The notes: generated from the sequence alone by a model not told the origin. DNA of 64,000 nt from Yoonia sp. I 8.24 (GCF_022096995.1 NZ_JACXGQ010000005.1:336092-400091); one strand, 5' to 3'; counted from the stretch's first letter, positions 36,588 through 46,945 are shown. A program made the numbers and translations.

Positions 36588-37346
36588 ATGAAAAATCTGG
36601 ATTTGGTCGGGAAAACCTTACTGATTACGGGCGCAAGTCGGGGTATTGGCGCCGCGACCGCGCGTGAATTCGCCGCTCGCGGTGCGAATGTGGCGCTTGT
36701 TGCGCGTAGCATCGATGAAATTGCCGTTATTGCCGGCGAAATTGGTGAAAAGGCGCTCGCGATCCCTTGTGACGTATCGCGCCATGCAGAAGTTGAAGCT
36801 GCTGTAAACGCCACGGCACAGACGTTTGGTGGGCTGGATATTTTGATCAATAATGCCGGTGTCGTTGATCCCATCGGTGATCTTGCCGATGTTGACCCAG
36901 AGGCCTGGGGACGGACGATTGATATTAATCTTAAGGGTGTCATGTACGGAATGCGCGCCGCACTCCCCGGTATGATCGCCCAAGGGCATGGTACAATCAT
37001 CAATGTCTCATCAGGGGCCGCGCATGGGCCGGTTGAAGGTTGGACCGCTTATTGCAGCTCTAAGGCCGCAGCTTATATGCTGACCCGGGGCGCTGATCTT
37101 GAAAATCGCGCGAAAGGTATTCGTATTATGGGGTTGTCCCCGGGGACCGTCGCCACCCAGATGCAGCGCGAAATCAAGGCTTCGGGCATCAATGCAGTCA
37201 GTCAGCTTGACTGGTCTGATCATATCCCGCCTGAATGGCCTGCGAAGACGCTTGCGTGGATGTGTTCACCCGCCGCGGATGCTTACATGGGGCTTGATGT
37301 CAGTTTGCGTGAACAAACCATTCGTGAACAGGTCGGACTTGTATGA
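36588..37346 (+). CDS. short-chain dehydrogenase/reductase
   Basis: 252 aa classical SDR. NAD(P)-binding motif TGASRGIGAATA (about 14-25), NNAG at about 86-89, catalytic Ser in INVSSGAAHG and YCSSKAA as the YxxxK motif. The substrate is not known. The stop overlaps the start of an enoyl-CoA hydratase gene (ATGA), pointing to a role in fatty acid or acyl-CoA metabolism. ATG at 36588 has gaaaggga before it. Confidence 0.93.
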   Translation: MKNLDLVGKTLLITGASRGIGAATAREFAARGANVALVARSIDEIAVIAGEIGEKALAIPCDVSRHAEVEAAVNATAQTFGGLDILINNAGVVDPIGDLADVDPEAWGRTIDINLKGVMYGMRAALPGMIAQGHGTIINVSSGAAHGPVEGWTAYCSSKAAAYMLTRGADLENRAKGIRIMGLSPGTVATQMQREIKASGINAVSQLDWSDHIPPEWPAKTLAWMCSPAADAYMGLDVSLREQTIREQVGLV

Positions 37347-37957
37347 TCCAGTGTGAAGTATCGGGCAACCTGTGGCGCGTAACCATTAATCGTCCTGAAA
37401 AAGCCGGTGCGCTGACCCGCGATATGCTCATTGAGCTGGCCGAAATCGCAGAGCGGGCAACAGCGGCGAAAGTTGTCGTTTTTGGCGGAACAGGCACTGT
37501 TTTTAGCGCTGGCGCTGATCTTGATCAGGCGCGCGCTGGGCTTGCAGTTGATCCGGTGTGGCAGCGATTGTCACATGCGGTTGCCGCTTTGCCCGGCCTG
37601 ACGATTGCCGCGCTGAATGGCACCGCTGCTGGCGGGGCGATGGGGTTGGTCTTGGCTTGTGATTTACGCATTGCGGTTCCTCAAGCCAAATTTTTCTACC
37701 CTGTGATGAAGCTTGGGTATCTTCCGCAGGCATCCGATCCTGGCCGATTGACTGCATTGGTCGGGCCGTCGCGTGCAAAGATGATCCTGATGGCGGGGCA
37801 AAAGATATTGGCCGAAGAGGCGCTGCAATGGGGGCTCATTGATCGTATTGTCCCCTTAGACGATTTGTCGGCGCAGGTTGATCAATTGACGCAGGATGTG
37901 ATGCATGCTGACCCGCGCCACGTCGCGGCCATCAAATCGATGATCCCCACAACGTGA
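37343..37957 (+). CDS. enoyl-CoA hydratase/isomerase family protein (short)
   Basis: 204 aa, shorter than the usual 255-260, the C-terminal helices being reduced. Crotonase fold shown by VTINRPEKAGALTRDM, the oxyanion segment GTVFSAGADLDQA, and NGTAAGGAMGLVLACDLRIA with FYPVMKLGYLP. One of the two catalytic Glu positions seems replaced (PVMKLGYLPQAS has no Glu), so hydratase activity is not assured. Overlaps SDR upstream and the flavoprotein downstream. Confidence 0.88.
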   Translation: MIQCEVSGNLWRVTINRPEKAGALTRDMLIELAEIAERATAAKVVVFGGTGTVFSAGADLDQARAGLAVDPVWQRLSHAVAALPGLTIAALNGTAAGGAMGLVLACDLRIAVPQAKFFYPVMKLGYLPQASDPGRLTALVGPSRAKMILMAGQKILAEEALQWGLIDRIVPLDDLSAQVDQLTQDVMHADPRHVAAIKSMIPTT

Positions 37958-39129
37958 CCGATGCGCTGGTAATTGGGGCCGGGCCTGCCGGGCTTATGGC
38001 GGCGGAGGTTTTAGCGAAATCCGGGCTATCAGTGACGATTGCGGATGCCATGCCCTCGGTCGGTCGGAAATTCCTGATGGCTGGAAAATCGGGGCTCAAT
38101 CTGACCAAAATGGAACCAATGGATCAGTTCCTAACTGCGTACGGTGACGTGCCGCCGATGATGCGTGATGCACTGATGGATTTTGGCCCGGACGCGGTGG
38201 CGGCATGGGCGCAAGGGTTGGGCCAGCCATTGTTCACCGGATCAACAGGGCGTCTATTCCCCGTCGCCATGAAGGCGTCGCCGCTGTTGCGCGCGTGGAT
38301 CAAGCGGCTTGATGGGATGGGTGTGACGCTTGAAACGCGGTGGAGATGGGCGGGTTGGCAGGATGAAACCGCTGTCTTTCATACGCCTGAAGGGGCACAA
38401 AACCTGCCCGCTAAAGTCATAATTCTTGCGCTGGGCGGCGCCAGTTGGGCGCGGCTTGGGTCTGATGGCGCATGGGCAAAACAGTTCCCCCAGGGCGCGG
38501 TCGCGCCTTTTGCACCATCAAACATGGGTGTTTTAGTCGACTGGTCCGCGCATATGCAGCGCCATTTTGGAGCACCAGTTAAAGCTTGTATGCTCACCGC
38601 AGGCGACCAGCACACACGGGGTGAATGCGTGATCTCTGCGCGCGGGATTGAGGGCGGAGGCGTTTATATGCTGTCTAAACCGTTGCGGATGGGCGCGCCG
38701 ATTTATCTGGATCTGCTGCCCGATTGGCCGCTTGACCGCGTACGCGCGGCACTTGCGAAACCGCGTGGCAAGGCCAGCTTGTCAAACCATCTGCGCAAGG
38801 TACTAAAGCTGGATCCGGTGCGGATTGCCCTGCTCATGGAATTTGGGCGGCCCATGCCGGATGACATTGGCCCCCTGATCAAAGCATTGCCAATCGTGCA
38901 CAAAGGCCCGCGCCCGATTGACGAGGCAATCTCGACCGCAGGCGGTGTGCGATTTGACGTGCTGACAGATGGTTTTATGCTGCGCGATCAGCCCGGCGTG
39001 TTTTGTGCAGGTGAAATGCTAGATTGGGAAGCCCCAACAGGTGGGTATTTGATTACTGGCTGCATGGCGACTGGGGCAAAAGCCGCACATGCAGCGATAG
39101 AATACGCAAGCCATAGTAGCAATCTGTAG
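37954..39129 (+). CDS. TIGR03862-type (HI0933/YhiN-like) flavoprotein
   Basis: 391 aa, GTG start overlapping the previous stop. FAD-binding motif VIGAGPAGLMAAEVLA (about 5-20), then KFLMAGKSGLNLTK and a GASWARLGSDGA segment that replaces the usual ATGG... motif of the HI0933 family, and the C-terminal GVFCAGEMLDWEAPTGGYLITG. The biochemical role of these flavoproteins is unknown; some act on modified RNA or on thiols. Third gene of the overlapping SDR operon. Confidence 0.87.
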   Translation: MTDALVIGAGPAGLMAAEVLAKSGLSVTIADAMPSVGRKFLMAGKSGLNLTKMEPMDQFLTAYGDVPPMMRDALMDFGPDAVAAWAQGLGQPLFTGSTGRLFPVAMKASPLLRAWIKRLDGMGVTLETRWRWAGWQDETAVFHTPEGAQNLPAKVIILALGGASWARLGSDGAWAKQFPQGAVAPFAPSNMGVLVDWSAHMQRHFGAPVKACMLTAGDQHTRGECVISARGIEGGGVYMLSKPLRMGAPIYLDLLPDWPLDRVRAALAKPRGKASLSNHLRKVLKLDPVRIALLMEFGRPMPDDIGPLIKALPIVHKGPRPIDEAISTAGGVRFDVLTDGFMLRDQPGVFCAGEMLDWEAPTGGYLITGCMATGAKAAHAAIEYASHSSNL

Positions 39130-39173
39130 TGCGGCGCGCTAGACACGCCTAACGACAGTACGGAGTACCGATT

Positions 39174-41294
39174 ATGCGAGCAAAAGCATTTCTTGCGACA
39201 ACCGCTTTGACGACAGTGATTGGCCATCAGGCTACGGCGCAAACTACCGACCTGAACTATGGGCAATATGGCCTGCCCGGGCTGGTCGAAATGCCAATCG
39301 CGCAAAGCGCCCCTGAAGGGGAAATCGCAAGTACGATTGTTATGCGTGACGGGCTATTTCGCCTCAACTTCGCAGGACAATTGACCGATCGATTGTCTGG
39401 TAGCGCGAGCTATACGGTCACCGATCTTTATGACAGCACAGGCGTTGGGATCGACGACGGGCAATTTGAACGTTCTTTTAGCCTGCAATATCGACTGATC
39501 AATGAATCCGAATATTTGCCTGCGGTGGCCATCGGGATGCGTGATTTCCTGAACCCCGGCCGGTTCCAGTCTGAATATTTGGTTGCAACCAAATCCATTG
39601 GCGACAATTTAGCGGTGACAGCGGGTCTTGGCTGGGGGGCGATGGGCACGCATGAGGGGTTTGATAACCCAATCAGCGGACGCTCAACGCGACCCACATT
39701 TGATGAAACGACCCCCGAAGGTCAATTGGCGACGGATCAGTGGTTTGCCGGGGATGCAGCGTTTTTTGGTGGGGCGTCTTATCAGATCAACGACAAATGG
39801 GGTGTGACGGCTGAGTATTCGTCAATCGCCTATCCGCAAGAGGCCTATGCGCCGGTTTTGGATGTGAACAGCTCGTATAATTTTGGCGTTACCTACCGCC
39901 CTGCCGATGGGGTGCAGGTTGCGCTGGCATCACTGTACGGCAGTGAAATTTCCCTTTCGGCTTCGTTTGTTTTGAATGCGAATAACCGCCCCGGCATGAG
40001 CGGGATTGAAGGCGCGCCCGCGCCGATCAAGGTACGCAGCGCAAACGTGCGTGCGGCGCAAACATGGGACCGCAGTACGCTCCCCGAAGCGGGGCTACGC
40101 GCGGCATTGCAAGCTTTGCTTGAAATCGAAGGGATCCGTTTGACAGGTCTCGAGGTGACCGACACCACGGCGCGCGTGCGTTACGTTAACACCCGGTATC
40201 GGTCGCAAGCGCAGGCATTGGGCCGCGTGTCACGGATGATGACACAGATTATGCCCGGATCGGTTGAAACCTTTATTCTCGAACCTGAACAACGCGGTAT
40301 CCCGCTTTCGGCGACAACAATCCAGCGTAGCGATCTTGAGGCATTGGAAAACCGTGGTGGTGCATCCGAGGCGATGTTTGAACGGGCGCAGTTTTCCGAC
40401 GCAGGTAGCGATGCTGGTCTCACGGCGGTTGATACAGGTGCCCCGGCGTTTAGTTGGGGAATTAGCCCGTATTTTACGCTGAACTCGCTTAGCACGGATG
40501 GATCAATGTCGGTTGATGGAGGGCTTAAGCTGAGCGCGCGGTACCAGATCACACCGCAAACAGTGATTTCAGGCGCAATAGTACAAAGTCTTTTGAACAA
40601 TGATGGCAAAGACCCGGTTGTTGACACCACCCCGGATCTGCAAAACGTGCGGACAGATGGCGGATATTATGGTGATGATGGCGTCCCGGTACTGCAAAGC
40701 CTTGCGATTACCCACTACGGGCGCCCCGGCACAAACCTGTATAGCCGTGTGAGCGCGGGCTACCTTGAAACCATGTATGGCGGGGTCTCAACCGAATTGC
40801 TTTGGAAGCCTGTCGAGAGCAGCTTTGGATTTGGTGCTGAGCTTAACTATGTTGCGCAACGCGACACCGACATGGGGTTTGGGTTTGATGAATACGACTA
40901 TGATGTCCTGACTGGGCATGTGTCGGCCTATTACGATTTCGGTGATGGCATCCATTCGCAACTTGACCTCGGACGGTACCTTGCGGGGGATTGGGGCGGC
41001 AGGGTCACGCTTGCCCGTGAGTATGACAACGGCGTTCAAATTAGTGCTTATGTCAGCCAAACAGAGGTCAGCTACGAAGATTTTGGCGATGGGTCTTACA
41101 ACAAGGGCGTGCGTATCACGATCCCGCAGGATTTCTTGACTGGTCAACCAAGCCGCAAAGACTACGGTACGACGCTGCGCACGCGTTCAGGTGATGGCGG
41201 CGCAATGCTGAATGTCGATGGGCGTTTGTACAATATTGTGCGTGATGCGCATCACGATGATCTGAACGATACTTGGGGACGGTTCTGGCGATGA
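39174..41294 (+). CDS. yjbH: YjbH-type outer-membrane exopolysaccharide protein
   Basis: 706 aa with a signal peptide (about 1-22, GHQATAQ). The first half contains the YjbH beginning (LNYGQYGLPGLVEMPIAQSA, then FRLNFAGQL and a QYRLINESEYLPAVAIGMRDF segment). The second half is beta-strand rich, ending LTLR...SGDGGAMLNV and a terminal aromatic (RFWR). YjbH is an outer-membrane protein needed for export of an exopolysaccharide in enterobacteria. The stop overlaps yjbF; in E. coli the order is yjbE-F-G-H, here H-F. Confidence 0.85.
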   Translation: MRAKAFLATTALTTVIGHQATAQTTDLNYGQYGLPGLVEMPIAQSAPEGEIASTIVMRDGLFRLNFAGQLTDRLSGSASYTVTDLYDSTGVGIDDGQFERSFSLQYRLINESEYLPAVAIGMRDFLNPGRFQSEYLVATKSIGDNLAVTAGLGWGAMGTHEGFDNPISGRSTRPTFDETTPEGQLATDQWFAGDAAFFGGASYQINDKWGVTAEYSSIAYPQEAYAPVLDVNSSYNFGVTYRPADGVQVALASLYGSEISLSASFVLNANNRPGMSGIEGAPAPIKVRSANVRAAQTWDRSTLPEAGLRAALQALLEIEGIRLTGLEVTDTTARVRYVNTRYRSQAQALGRVSRMMTQIMPGSVETFILEPEQRGIPLSATTIQRSDLEALENRGGASEAMFERAQFSDAGSDAGLTAVDTGAPAFSWGISPYFTLNSLSTDGSMSVDGGLKLSARYQITPQTVISGAIVQSLLNNDGKDPVVDTTPDLQNVRTDGGYYGDDGVPVLQSLAITHYGRPGTNLYSRVSAGYLETMYGGVSTELLWKPVESSFGFGAELNYVAQRDTDMGFGFDEYDYDVLTGHVSAYYDFGDGIHSQLDLGRYLAGDWGGRVTLAREYDNGVQISAYVSQTEVSYEDFGDGSYNKGVRITIPQDFLTGQPSRKDYGTTLRTRSGDGGAMLNVDGRLYNIVRDAHHDDLNDTWGRFWR

Positions 41295-41944
41295 AACAGT
41301 TGATTAAGATCGGCGCGGTACTTGGCGCGTTCCTTGCGTTGGCAGCTTGTGGCGAACAGGGTGCAAGCGGCATTGGTGCACGCGTCGCAGGCTTGGTCAC
41401 GGGCCAAGATGCCGCACCCGCAGCGCCCGCAAATGCGCTTGTCCCTGCGACAGAAATGCAAGCCAACCCAGGCAAATATGTACGCTTGAATATCCGCGAC
41501 CAAGGGGCGTGGTCGTCGCTCGTGCAGGCCGCGCAAAACGGTAACCGCACCACATGGATTGGGCAAAGCAATGTCAGCGTGACATTCGAAAACGGTCTGG
41601 TCGTTGCCACCCGTGGGCTACCGCGTGATTTGATGGGCGCAGAGGTGGCGCAATCTTGGGCAGCGATCAGAAACGGCGGTGGAACCGCAGAACGGCGGCA
41701 GGATTACATCACCGATCAAGACGGCATATCCGCCGAACTGTTGCAATGTAGCATCGTTTCCGAGGGAACTGAGACATTCACCCGCGCGGAAGTCGCGATC
41801 AATGCCACGCGTTTCAAAGAAACCTGCACGGGAGAAAACTTTACTTTTTCCAACATTTATTGGGTAAATCGGCAAGGGAAAGTGGTGCGTAGCCTGCAAG
41901 CGGTCTCTCCTGACGCTGGCTATCTGCAAATCGACGTATTTTGA
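41291..41944 (+). CDS. yjbF: YjbF-like lipoprotein
   Basis: 217 aa from the ATG overlapping the yjbH stop. Lipoprotein signal with lipobox FLALAACGEQ (Cys about residue 20). Remaining part is soluble, with the YjbF (GfcB) features WSSLVQAAQNGNRTTWIGQ, VTFENGLVVATRGLPRDLMG and the VSLNYWVNR-like NIYWVNRQGKVVRS end. Such proteins sit in the outer membrane and are linked to capsule or exopolysaccharide export. No YjbG gene follows. Confidence 0.86.
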   Translation: MKQLIKIGAVLGAFLALAACGEQGASGIGARVAGLVTGQDAAPAAPANALVPATEMQANPGKYVRLNIRDQGAWSSLVQAAQNGNRTTWIGQSNVSVTFENGLVVATRGLPRDLMGAEVAQSWAAIRNGGGTAERRQDYITDQDGISAELLQCSIVSEGTETFTRAEVAINATRFKETCTGENFTFSNIYWVNRQGKVVRSLQAVSPDAGYLQIDVF

Positions 41945-42047
41945 TCAGTAGTAAACCACTTGGATTTCGCGCTATGCCCTGATTTAATAGGGGAATGTGG
42001 ATCGCCACGAAGTGGCAGACCACCCGTGCATTAATTGGAGTACCGAC

Positions 42048-42257
42048 ATGCGCCTTACAACTACTTTCGCCGCCGCAGCTGCATTGGCTGTTTCCGCTGT
42101 TTCTGCAAACGCTGGCGGCATGTCCGAACCAGTCATGGATGCGCCTGTTGTCATGGTTGAAGAACCAGCACCAGCCGGCTCTTCTATCAGCAGCACATAC
42201 ATCGTCATCGGTGTTGTTGCTGCTCTGCTGATCGCTGCAGCTGCATCAGAAGACTAA
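42048..42257 (+). CDS. tiny exported membrane protein near yjbHF
   Basis: 69 aa from the ATG at 42048 with ggag before it. Signal peptide about 1-20 (VSANAGG), an acidic Pro-rich stretch (MDAPVVMVEEPAPA), a polar Ser run and a C-terminal hydrophobic helix (STYIVIGVVAALLIAAAA) ending in SED. Its position 103 bases after yjbF and its size recall YjbE, the small secreted member of the yjb operon, but the sequence is not close. Small proteins of this look are common in Rhodobacterales. Confidence 0.65.
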   Translation: MRLTTTFAAAAALAVSAVSANAGGMSEPVMDAPVVMVEEPAPAGSSISSTYIVIGVVAALLIAAAASED

Positions 42258-42280
42258 ATCCTGATCGTAAGATCATGATG

Positions 42281-42310
42281 AAAGGCAGGCCCTTGGGTCT
42301 GCCTTTTTTC
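42281..42310 (+). terminator. intrinsic terminator
   Basis: AAAGGCAG-GCC...GGT-CTGCCTTTTTT: AGGCAGGCCC pairs with GGGTCTGCCT (one mismatch) and a six-T run follows. Ends the small-protein gene; the holA operon converges from the other side. Confidence 0.88.
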
Positions 42311-42312
42311 GT

Positions 42313-43335
42313 TTAGCGGCGCGCCATCATTGCAAGCCGCAAAAGCGTGCGTTCCATCAGCGGCCCTTGCGGTGCGGTGCTGGCCGAACGCAGCTGCAAA
42401 TCCACATCCGTCAGCGCGGTGAGCGCGCGTTCTAATCTAGGCCGCCCCCAATGGCTGGCTTGACGCACGATTTTGTCACGTCTTGGGCCAAATACAGGCG
42501 GGCGCAAACGCCCTACACCAGCCGCCGGACCGCCCGGGTCAGAGGCTGCGGCGTGCAAGCGTCTGAAATGCCGCATCGCGCCAATACACAAAGTCACAGG
42601 CGTGACCCCTTGCGCGTATAGGCTGCTAAGCACAGGGCCAAGCTTATCCGCCTGTCCAAGCGCCACGACCTCAAGCACATCGTCAACGTCAACCTCAGCG
42701 GATTGCGGGGCATTTAGCATCACCTCGGCCACACTGAGCGGCATCGCATCGTCAAGTTTGTACAGGCTGACCTTTTCCAATGTTTGCCTGAAATCGCCCG
42801 GTTCTAGTGACGAGGCAAGCGCCATCAGCGCGTCCATGACATCGCGTTCGGGCGGCGCGATACCTGCTTGCTTGAGTCCCAGTTCAATATCCGCCATCGA
42901 CGGCGGATCATCATATATTCCAATCGACATCGCGTTGCGGTGGTTTTCGAACAACTTACGCAGTGCCGATTTCGCGGTTAGCTGGGCTGCAGTGACGACA
43001 ATCTGCGCGTCGCCCGGTTTCCAGTCCACCAAGGCTGATGTGATCGCCTTGGCGGCCGTATCGGTCGCATCTTCGACAAATGCCACACGGTGACCGGGAA
43101 AGAAGCCCTGCGCCTTGATAGCGTCATCCAAAAGCGCTGGATCTTTGCGCAAATCCGCGGCGGCCATACGGGTTAGCCGCATTTCCTCTTCGCCAGATGG
43201 TCCAACAAGGGCAGCAATCGCTTGCTGCCGTTTCTCAGCAACACGCATCGGGTCGGCACCAAAAATCAACAGGCCCGCGTGGGTCGCATCAGGTTTCCGG
43301 CAATAAGCCGTTGCCGCCGCGCCTGCTAGCTTCAT
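42313..43335 (-). CDS. holA: DNA polymerase III delta subunit
   Basis: 340 aa, normal length. Clamp-loader subunit that opens the sliding clamp. Family features are the start GLLIFGADPMRVAEKRQQAIAAL, FFPGHRVAFVEDATD and QIVVTAAQLTAKSALRKLFE in the ATPase-like domain, without P-loop, as usual. Overlaps lptE (start before its stop) as third gene of leuS-lptE-holA, a conserved series in alphaproteobacteria. Confidence 0.92.
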   Translation of the reverse strand: MKLAGAAATAYCRKPDATHAGLLIFGADPMRVAEKRQQAIAALVGPSGEEEMRLTRMAAADLRKDPALLDDAIKAQGFFPGHRVAFVEDATDTAAKAITSALVDWKPGDAQIVVTAAQLTAKSALRKLFENHRNAMSIGIYDDPPSMADIELGLKQAGIAPPERDVMDALMALASSLEPGDFRQTLEKVSLYKLDDAMPLSVAEVMLNAPQSAEVDVDDVLEVVALGQADKLGPVLSSLYAQGVTPVTLCIGAMRHFRRLHAAASDPGGPAAGVGRLRPPVFGPRRDKIVRQASHWGRPRLERALTALTDVDLQLRSASTAPQGPLMERTLLRLAMMARR

Positions 43336-43817
43336 GGTGTCAGGCTTGGGCTAAGGATCAAAAGGCGGTCCGCGATCATATCTGCAAGGATCACCGAAAG
43401 CCGCGCAGTTGCATCCGTTGCGGCGGCTTGGGTCGCTGTTGTCGACCCGGTTGCGGAATAGCTTGTAAAGGCGTCAACTTCACCGGTTTCGATCCGTTGA
43501 CCCGTCGTGCTATCTGTCAGCGTCCATTTTGCGGTTCCTGTCACGTTATAGCGCGTCGTATCACCATCATCAGTGATTGCAGCACTGCGCCGTTCTTGGG
43601 TCTGTGTCACCTGCAAAACATATCGTGCGGCAGATGCTTGCCCAAGTCGTTGTTCAAGCTGCACCCGCATCCGGTAACCCGCAACGCTGTCATCAGTTTC
43701 GAATGCGATCATATCGCGCAACCCGGTGCCATTCCCGTAAACAGGCGCAAAACCGCAGCCACCTAGGGCCAAGAGCCCAAGAAGAGCAAAGCGACGTGAT
43801 GGCAAGTTAGATGACAA
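43332..43817 (-). CDS. lptE: LPS-assembly lipoprotein LptE
   Basis: 161 aa. Lipobox [17 protein letters not shown] with Cys at about residue 21. LptE plugs the LptD barrel in the outer membrane. Mostly beta fold ([29 protein letters not shown]). The start is a TTG at 43817 inside the end of leuS; a second TTG at 43805 is nearly as likely. Four-base overlap with holA. Confidence 0.88.
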   Translation of the reverse strand: MSSNLPSRRFALLGLLALGGCGFAPVYGNGTGLRDMIAFETDDSVAGYRMRVQLEQRLGQASAARYVLQVTQTQERRSAAITDDGDTTRYNVTGTAKWTLTDSTTGQRIETGEVDAFTSYSATGSTTATQAAATDATARLSVILADMIADRLLILSPSLTP

Positions 43818-46335
43818 TGTTCACAATCCGTCCCGGTACAATGATCAGTTTCTTTGGTGTGCCGCCATCAAGCGCTTTTTGCACAGCGTGGTGGTCCATG
43901 ACGATGGTTTCAATCGCGTCTTTGCTAGCGTCGGCTGCGACCTGTATTTCACCGCGCCGTTTGCCGTTAATCTGGATCGGCATCGTCACAGTATCTTCCA
44001 CCAACATGGCCTCGTCTGCAACAGGCCAAGGGGCGGTCGCGATCAAACCTGTGCCGCCAAGCAACGCCCAGATTTCTTCCGAAAGGTGCGGGGTCATTGG
44101 TGACATCAGTTGCGCGAGGGTGCGCATAGCCTCTGATTTGGCCGCCTTGCCTGCTTTGGATTTCGACAGTGTCGCGGTAAAACCGTAAAGCTTTGCGATG
44201 GCCGCGTTAAACCCAAAGGTTTCGACGCCCATGGTAACATCGTGGATTGCCTTATGCATGGCGCGCAGCAGGTCATCATCGCCCGTACCAGCACTGTCAT
44301 CCATCGCGGCAATATCACCAGCGATACGGAACACGCGCGACAGGTGCTTATGCGTAGCCTCTGCACCCGATGCTGTCCATTCAACGTCGCGCTCTGGCGG
44401 GCTGTCAGACAGCACAAACCAACGCGCGGTATCGGCGCCGAATTTAGCAAGAATGTCGTCGGGATCGACCACGTTTTTCTTGGATTTCGACATTTTGGCG
44501 GATGGGATGATCTCAACCTCGGTTCCGTCGGCGAGCTTTCCGTCGGTCACATCCTCGGGGAAATGATAGGTTGGGCGGCCATCATTGCCGATGGTTTGGT
44601 AGATCTCGTGCGTCACCATGCCTTGGGTAAACAGCGCGTTAAACGGCTCCTCACAGCCCTGCGGCAAATGCCCTGTCATCCGCATCGCGCGAGAAAAGAA
44701 GCGACTATAGAGCAGGTGCAAAATCGCATGTTCAATCCCGCCGATATATTGGTCGACGTTCATCCAATAGGCGGCGTCGTCCAGATCGGTTGGCGTGTCG
44801 GCGTGCGGGGATGTGAATCGCGCGTAGTACCAGCTGGAATCCACGAAGGTATCCATTGTGTCAGTTTCGCGCAGCGCGGGCTTGCCACAGGCAGGACATG
44901 CGCAATTTCGCCATGTCGGGTGGCGGTCAAGCGGGTTGCCGGGGATGTCAAACGTCACATCGTAGGGCAGCTCAATAGGTAAGTTTTCTTTCTTTTCAGG
45001 CACCGCGCCGCAATCGTCGCAATGCACAATCGGGATTGGCGTGCCCCAATAGCGTTGGCGCGACAGCCCCCAATCGCGCAGACGGAATTTTGTGACGCCT
45101 TCCCCGATACCGTTCGCTTCGCAATGAGCAATCGCGGCGTCAACGGCGGCTTCGCCCGTCTGGACCGTTTCACCTGAGAACCCTTTGACATAGGTGACTG
45201 TTTCAGATTTCGCGGGGGTATAGGCCTCTTGCAAAGTGGCGTTCGCCTCGGCATCCGGTAGGAACGCCGCGGTGATCGGCAACCCGTATTTCGTCGCAAA
45301 ATCGAAGTCGCGTTGATCATGCGCAGGGCAGCCAAAGATCGCGCCGGTACCGTAATCCATCAAGATGAAATTCGCGATATAGACGGGCAGTTCAGACCCA
45401 TCCAACGGGTGTTTCACTGTCAGACCAGTATCATAACCCAGCTTTTCAGCCTTCTCGATCGCCTCGGCGGTCGTGCCACCTTTGCGGCATTCTGCACAGA
45501 AATCGGCGATCTTATCGTCTTGGGCTTCCAGTTCACGCGCGAGCGGATGATCGGGTGAGATGCCAACAAATGATGCGCCCAGCAATGTGTCGGGCCGGGT
45601 GGTGTAGACCTCAATCTCACCACCGTCGGTACGTTCAAACGCGAATTGCAGCCCGCGTGACTTGCCGATCCAATTGGCTTGCATCAGTTTGACCTTGGCA
45701 GGCCAGTCATCAAGGCTATCAATCGCCGACAGCAATTCTTCGGAATGGTCGCTGATCTTAAAGAACCACTGCACCAGTTCACGGCGTTCTACCTCTGCGC
45801 CGGAACGCCAGCCTTTACCGTCAATGACCTGCTCGTTTGCCAGAACGGTCATATCGACCGGGTCCCAGTTGACCACAGCCTTTTTACGATAAATCAGCCC
45901 TTTGGACAGAAAATCAATGAACAACGCCTGTTGCTGGCCGTAATATTCTGGATCACAGGTCGCAAATTCGCGGCTCCAGTCAATGGACAGGCCCAGCGGT
46001 TTCATCTGCGCTTTCATGTCGGCGATGTTGTTGTATGTCCAATCCTTGGGGTGCCCCCCTGACGCCATCGCGGCATTTTCGGCAGGCATCCCAAAGGCAT
46101 CCCAGCCCATTGGGTGCAACACGTTATGCCCTGTTGCCAGCTTGTAGCGCGCGATCACATCACCCATCGTGTAGTTGCGCACGTGGCCCATGTGGATGCG
46201 GCCCGATGGGTATGGGAACATCTCTAGCACATAGTATTTTGGCTTATCGTCGCTGCGCACAGCCAGAAACGTCTGGGCGTCGGCCCATTTAGACTGCCAT
46301 TTGGCTTCAATATTGGCGGGCGTGTAGGATGTCAT
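43807..46335 (-). CDS. leuS: leucyl-tRNA synthetase
   Basis: 842 aa. Class I synthetase: HIGH-type [15 protein letters not shown] (about 42-56), editing domain ([16 protein letters not shown] and ...), CPACG zinc-like segment and [12 protein letters not shown] for ATP (about 615-626). Lengths and order are as usual. Starts 76 bases after the DUF3576 gene. Confidence 0.98.
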   Translation of the reverse strand: MTSYTPANIEAKWQSKWADAQTFLAVRSDDKPKYYVLEMFPYPSGRIHMGHVRNYTMGDVIARYKLATGHNVLHPMGWDAFGMPAENAAMASGGHPKDWTYNNIADMKAQMKPLGLSIDWSREFATCDPEYYGQQQALFIDFLSKGLIYRKKAVVNWDPVDMTVLANEQVIDGKGWRSGAEVERRELVQWFFKISDHSEELLSAIDSLDDWPAKVKLMQANWIGKSRGLQFAFERTDGGEIEVYTTRPDTLLGASFVGISPDHPLARELEAQDDKIADFCAECRKGGTTAEAIEKAEKLGYDTGLTVKHPLDGSELPVYIANFILMDYGTGAIFGCPAHDQRDFDFATKYGLPITAAFLPDAEANATLQEAYTPAKSETVTYVKGFSGETVQTGEAAVDAAIAHCEANGIGEGVTKFRLRDWGLSRQRYWGTPIPIVHCDDCGAVPEKKENLPIELPYDVTFDIPGNPLDRHPTWRNCACPACGKPALRETDTMDTFVDSSWYYARFTSPHADTPTDLDDAAYWMNVDQYIGGIEHAILHLLYSRFFSRAMRMTGHLPQGCEEPFNALFTQGMVTHEIYQTIGNDGRPTYHFPEDVTDGKLADGTEVEIIPSAKMSKSKKNVVDPDDILAKFGADTARWFVLSDSPPERDVEWTASGAEATHKHLSRVFRIAGDIAAMDDSAGTGDDDLLRAMHKAIHDVTMGVETFGFNAAIAKLYGFTATLSKSKAGKAAKSEAMRTLAQLMSPMTPHLSEEIWALLGGTGLIATAPWPVADEAMLVEDTVTMPIQINGKRRGEIQVAADASKDAIETIVMDHHAVQKALDGGTPKKLIIVPGRIVNIVI

Positions 46336-46411
46336 CGGTAGGGTCTTTCAAGAATGCAAACGCCGGGCAAAAGGGCCCGGCGCATTGGATATTCGGGCGA
46401 TATGCCGGACG

Positions 46412-46816
46412 TTATAGGGCGCCGTCGGCAATACGAAGCTGTCGGGCGCGCGAGAGAATCGCATCCTCGACCGCGGTTTGGGTTTCAAGGGATACGGGGC
46501 CGCTGCGTGTTTGCAAGGCCAGCTGTAGCGACCGGGCGTCAAGTGCGGGATCAATCACGCGGATGGTTGCGCGGTAAGCGGTGCCGCCGCCAGGTGGCGT
46601 GCCAAATCCGGTCGAAATCACGCCAGTGAACGGGTCTGCGGATTGAACAGGCAGAAAGTCCAAAACATCCAACGATGCCGCCCAAATGTAGCGGTTCACC
46701 GCGACGTTTTCCGCGCCGCGTGGGGTTGGGGTCGCAACAGAGCCGCCGCAAGACGCGAGGGTTCCGATCAACAGGGCCGTGAGCCCCGCGCGCATAAGTG
46801 TAATCATCGACGTCAA
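46412..46816 (-). CDS. DUF3576 family lipoprotein
   Basis: 134 aa with a lipobox LIGTLASCGGS. The family segments VNRYIWAASLDVLDFLPVQSADPF and GGTAYRATIRVIDPALDARSL match DUF3576, an alphaproteobacterial outer-membrane-linked family of unknown function, often directly before leuS as here. Start TTG at 46816 with good spacing behind aaagggg; the ATG nine bases on (46807) is an alternative. Confidence 0.85.
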   Translation of the reverse strand: MTSMITLMRAGLTALLIGTLASCGGSVATPTPRGAENVAVNRYIWAASLDVLDFLPVQSADPFTGVISTGFGTPPGGGTAYRATIRVIDPALDARSLQLALQTRSGPVSLETQTAVEDAILSRARQLRIADGAL

Positions 46817-46920
46817 ACCATTTCCCCTTTGCCGGGATACTTTGTCATTGACGAAATATGTAGCGAAGGGGGCAGCAGGTCACAAGCAATTATGCGCAAA
46901 TCCACACCCCACAAACGCAA

Positions 46921-46945
46921 AGAGCGGCCCCAAAGGGCCGCTCTC
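46921..46945 (-). terminator. hairpin terminator after the porin gene
   Basis: AGAGCGGCCC and GGGCCGCTCT form an exact 10-bp stem around TTTG (minus strand), followed by T-rich sequence. Lies 25 bases past the porin stop. Confidence 0.75.

Noticed and set aside
44242..44982. 246-aa open frame antisense to leuS
   Set aside because: leuS is complete and certain; the antisense frame has no recognisable domain.
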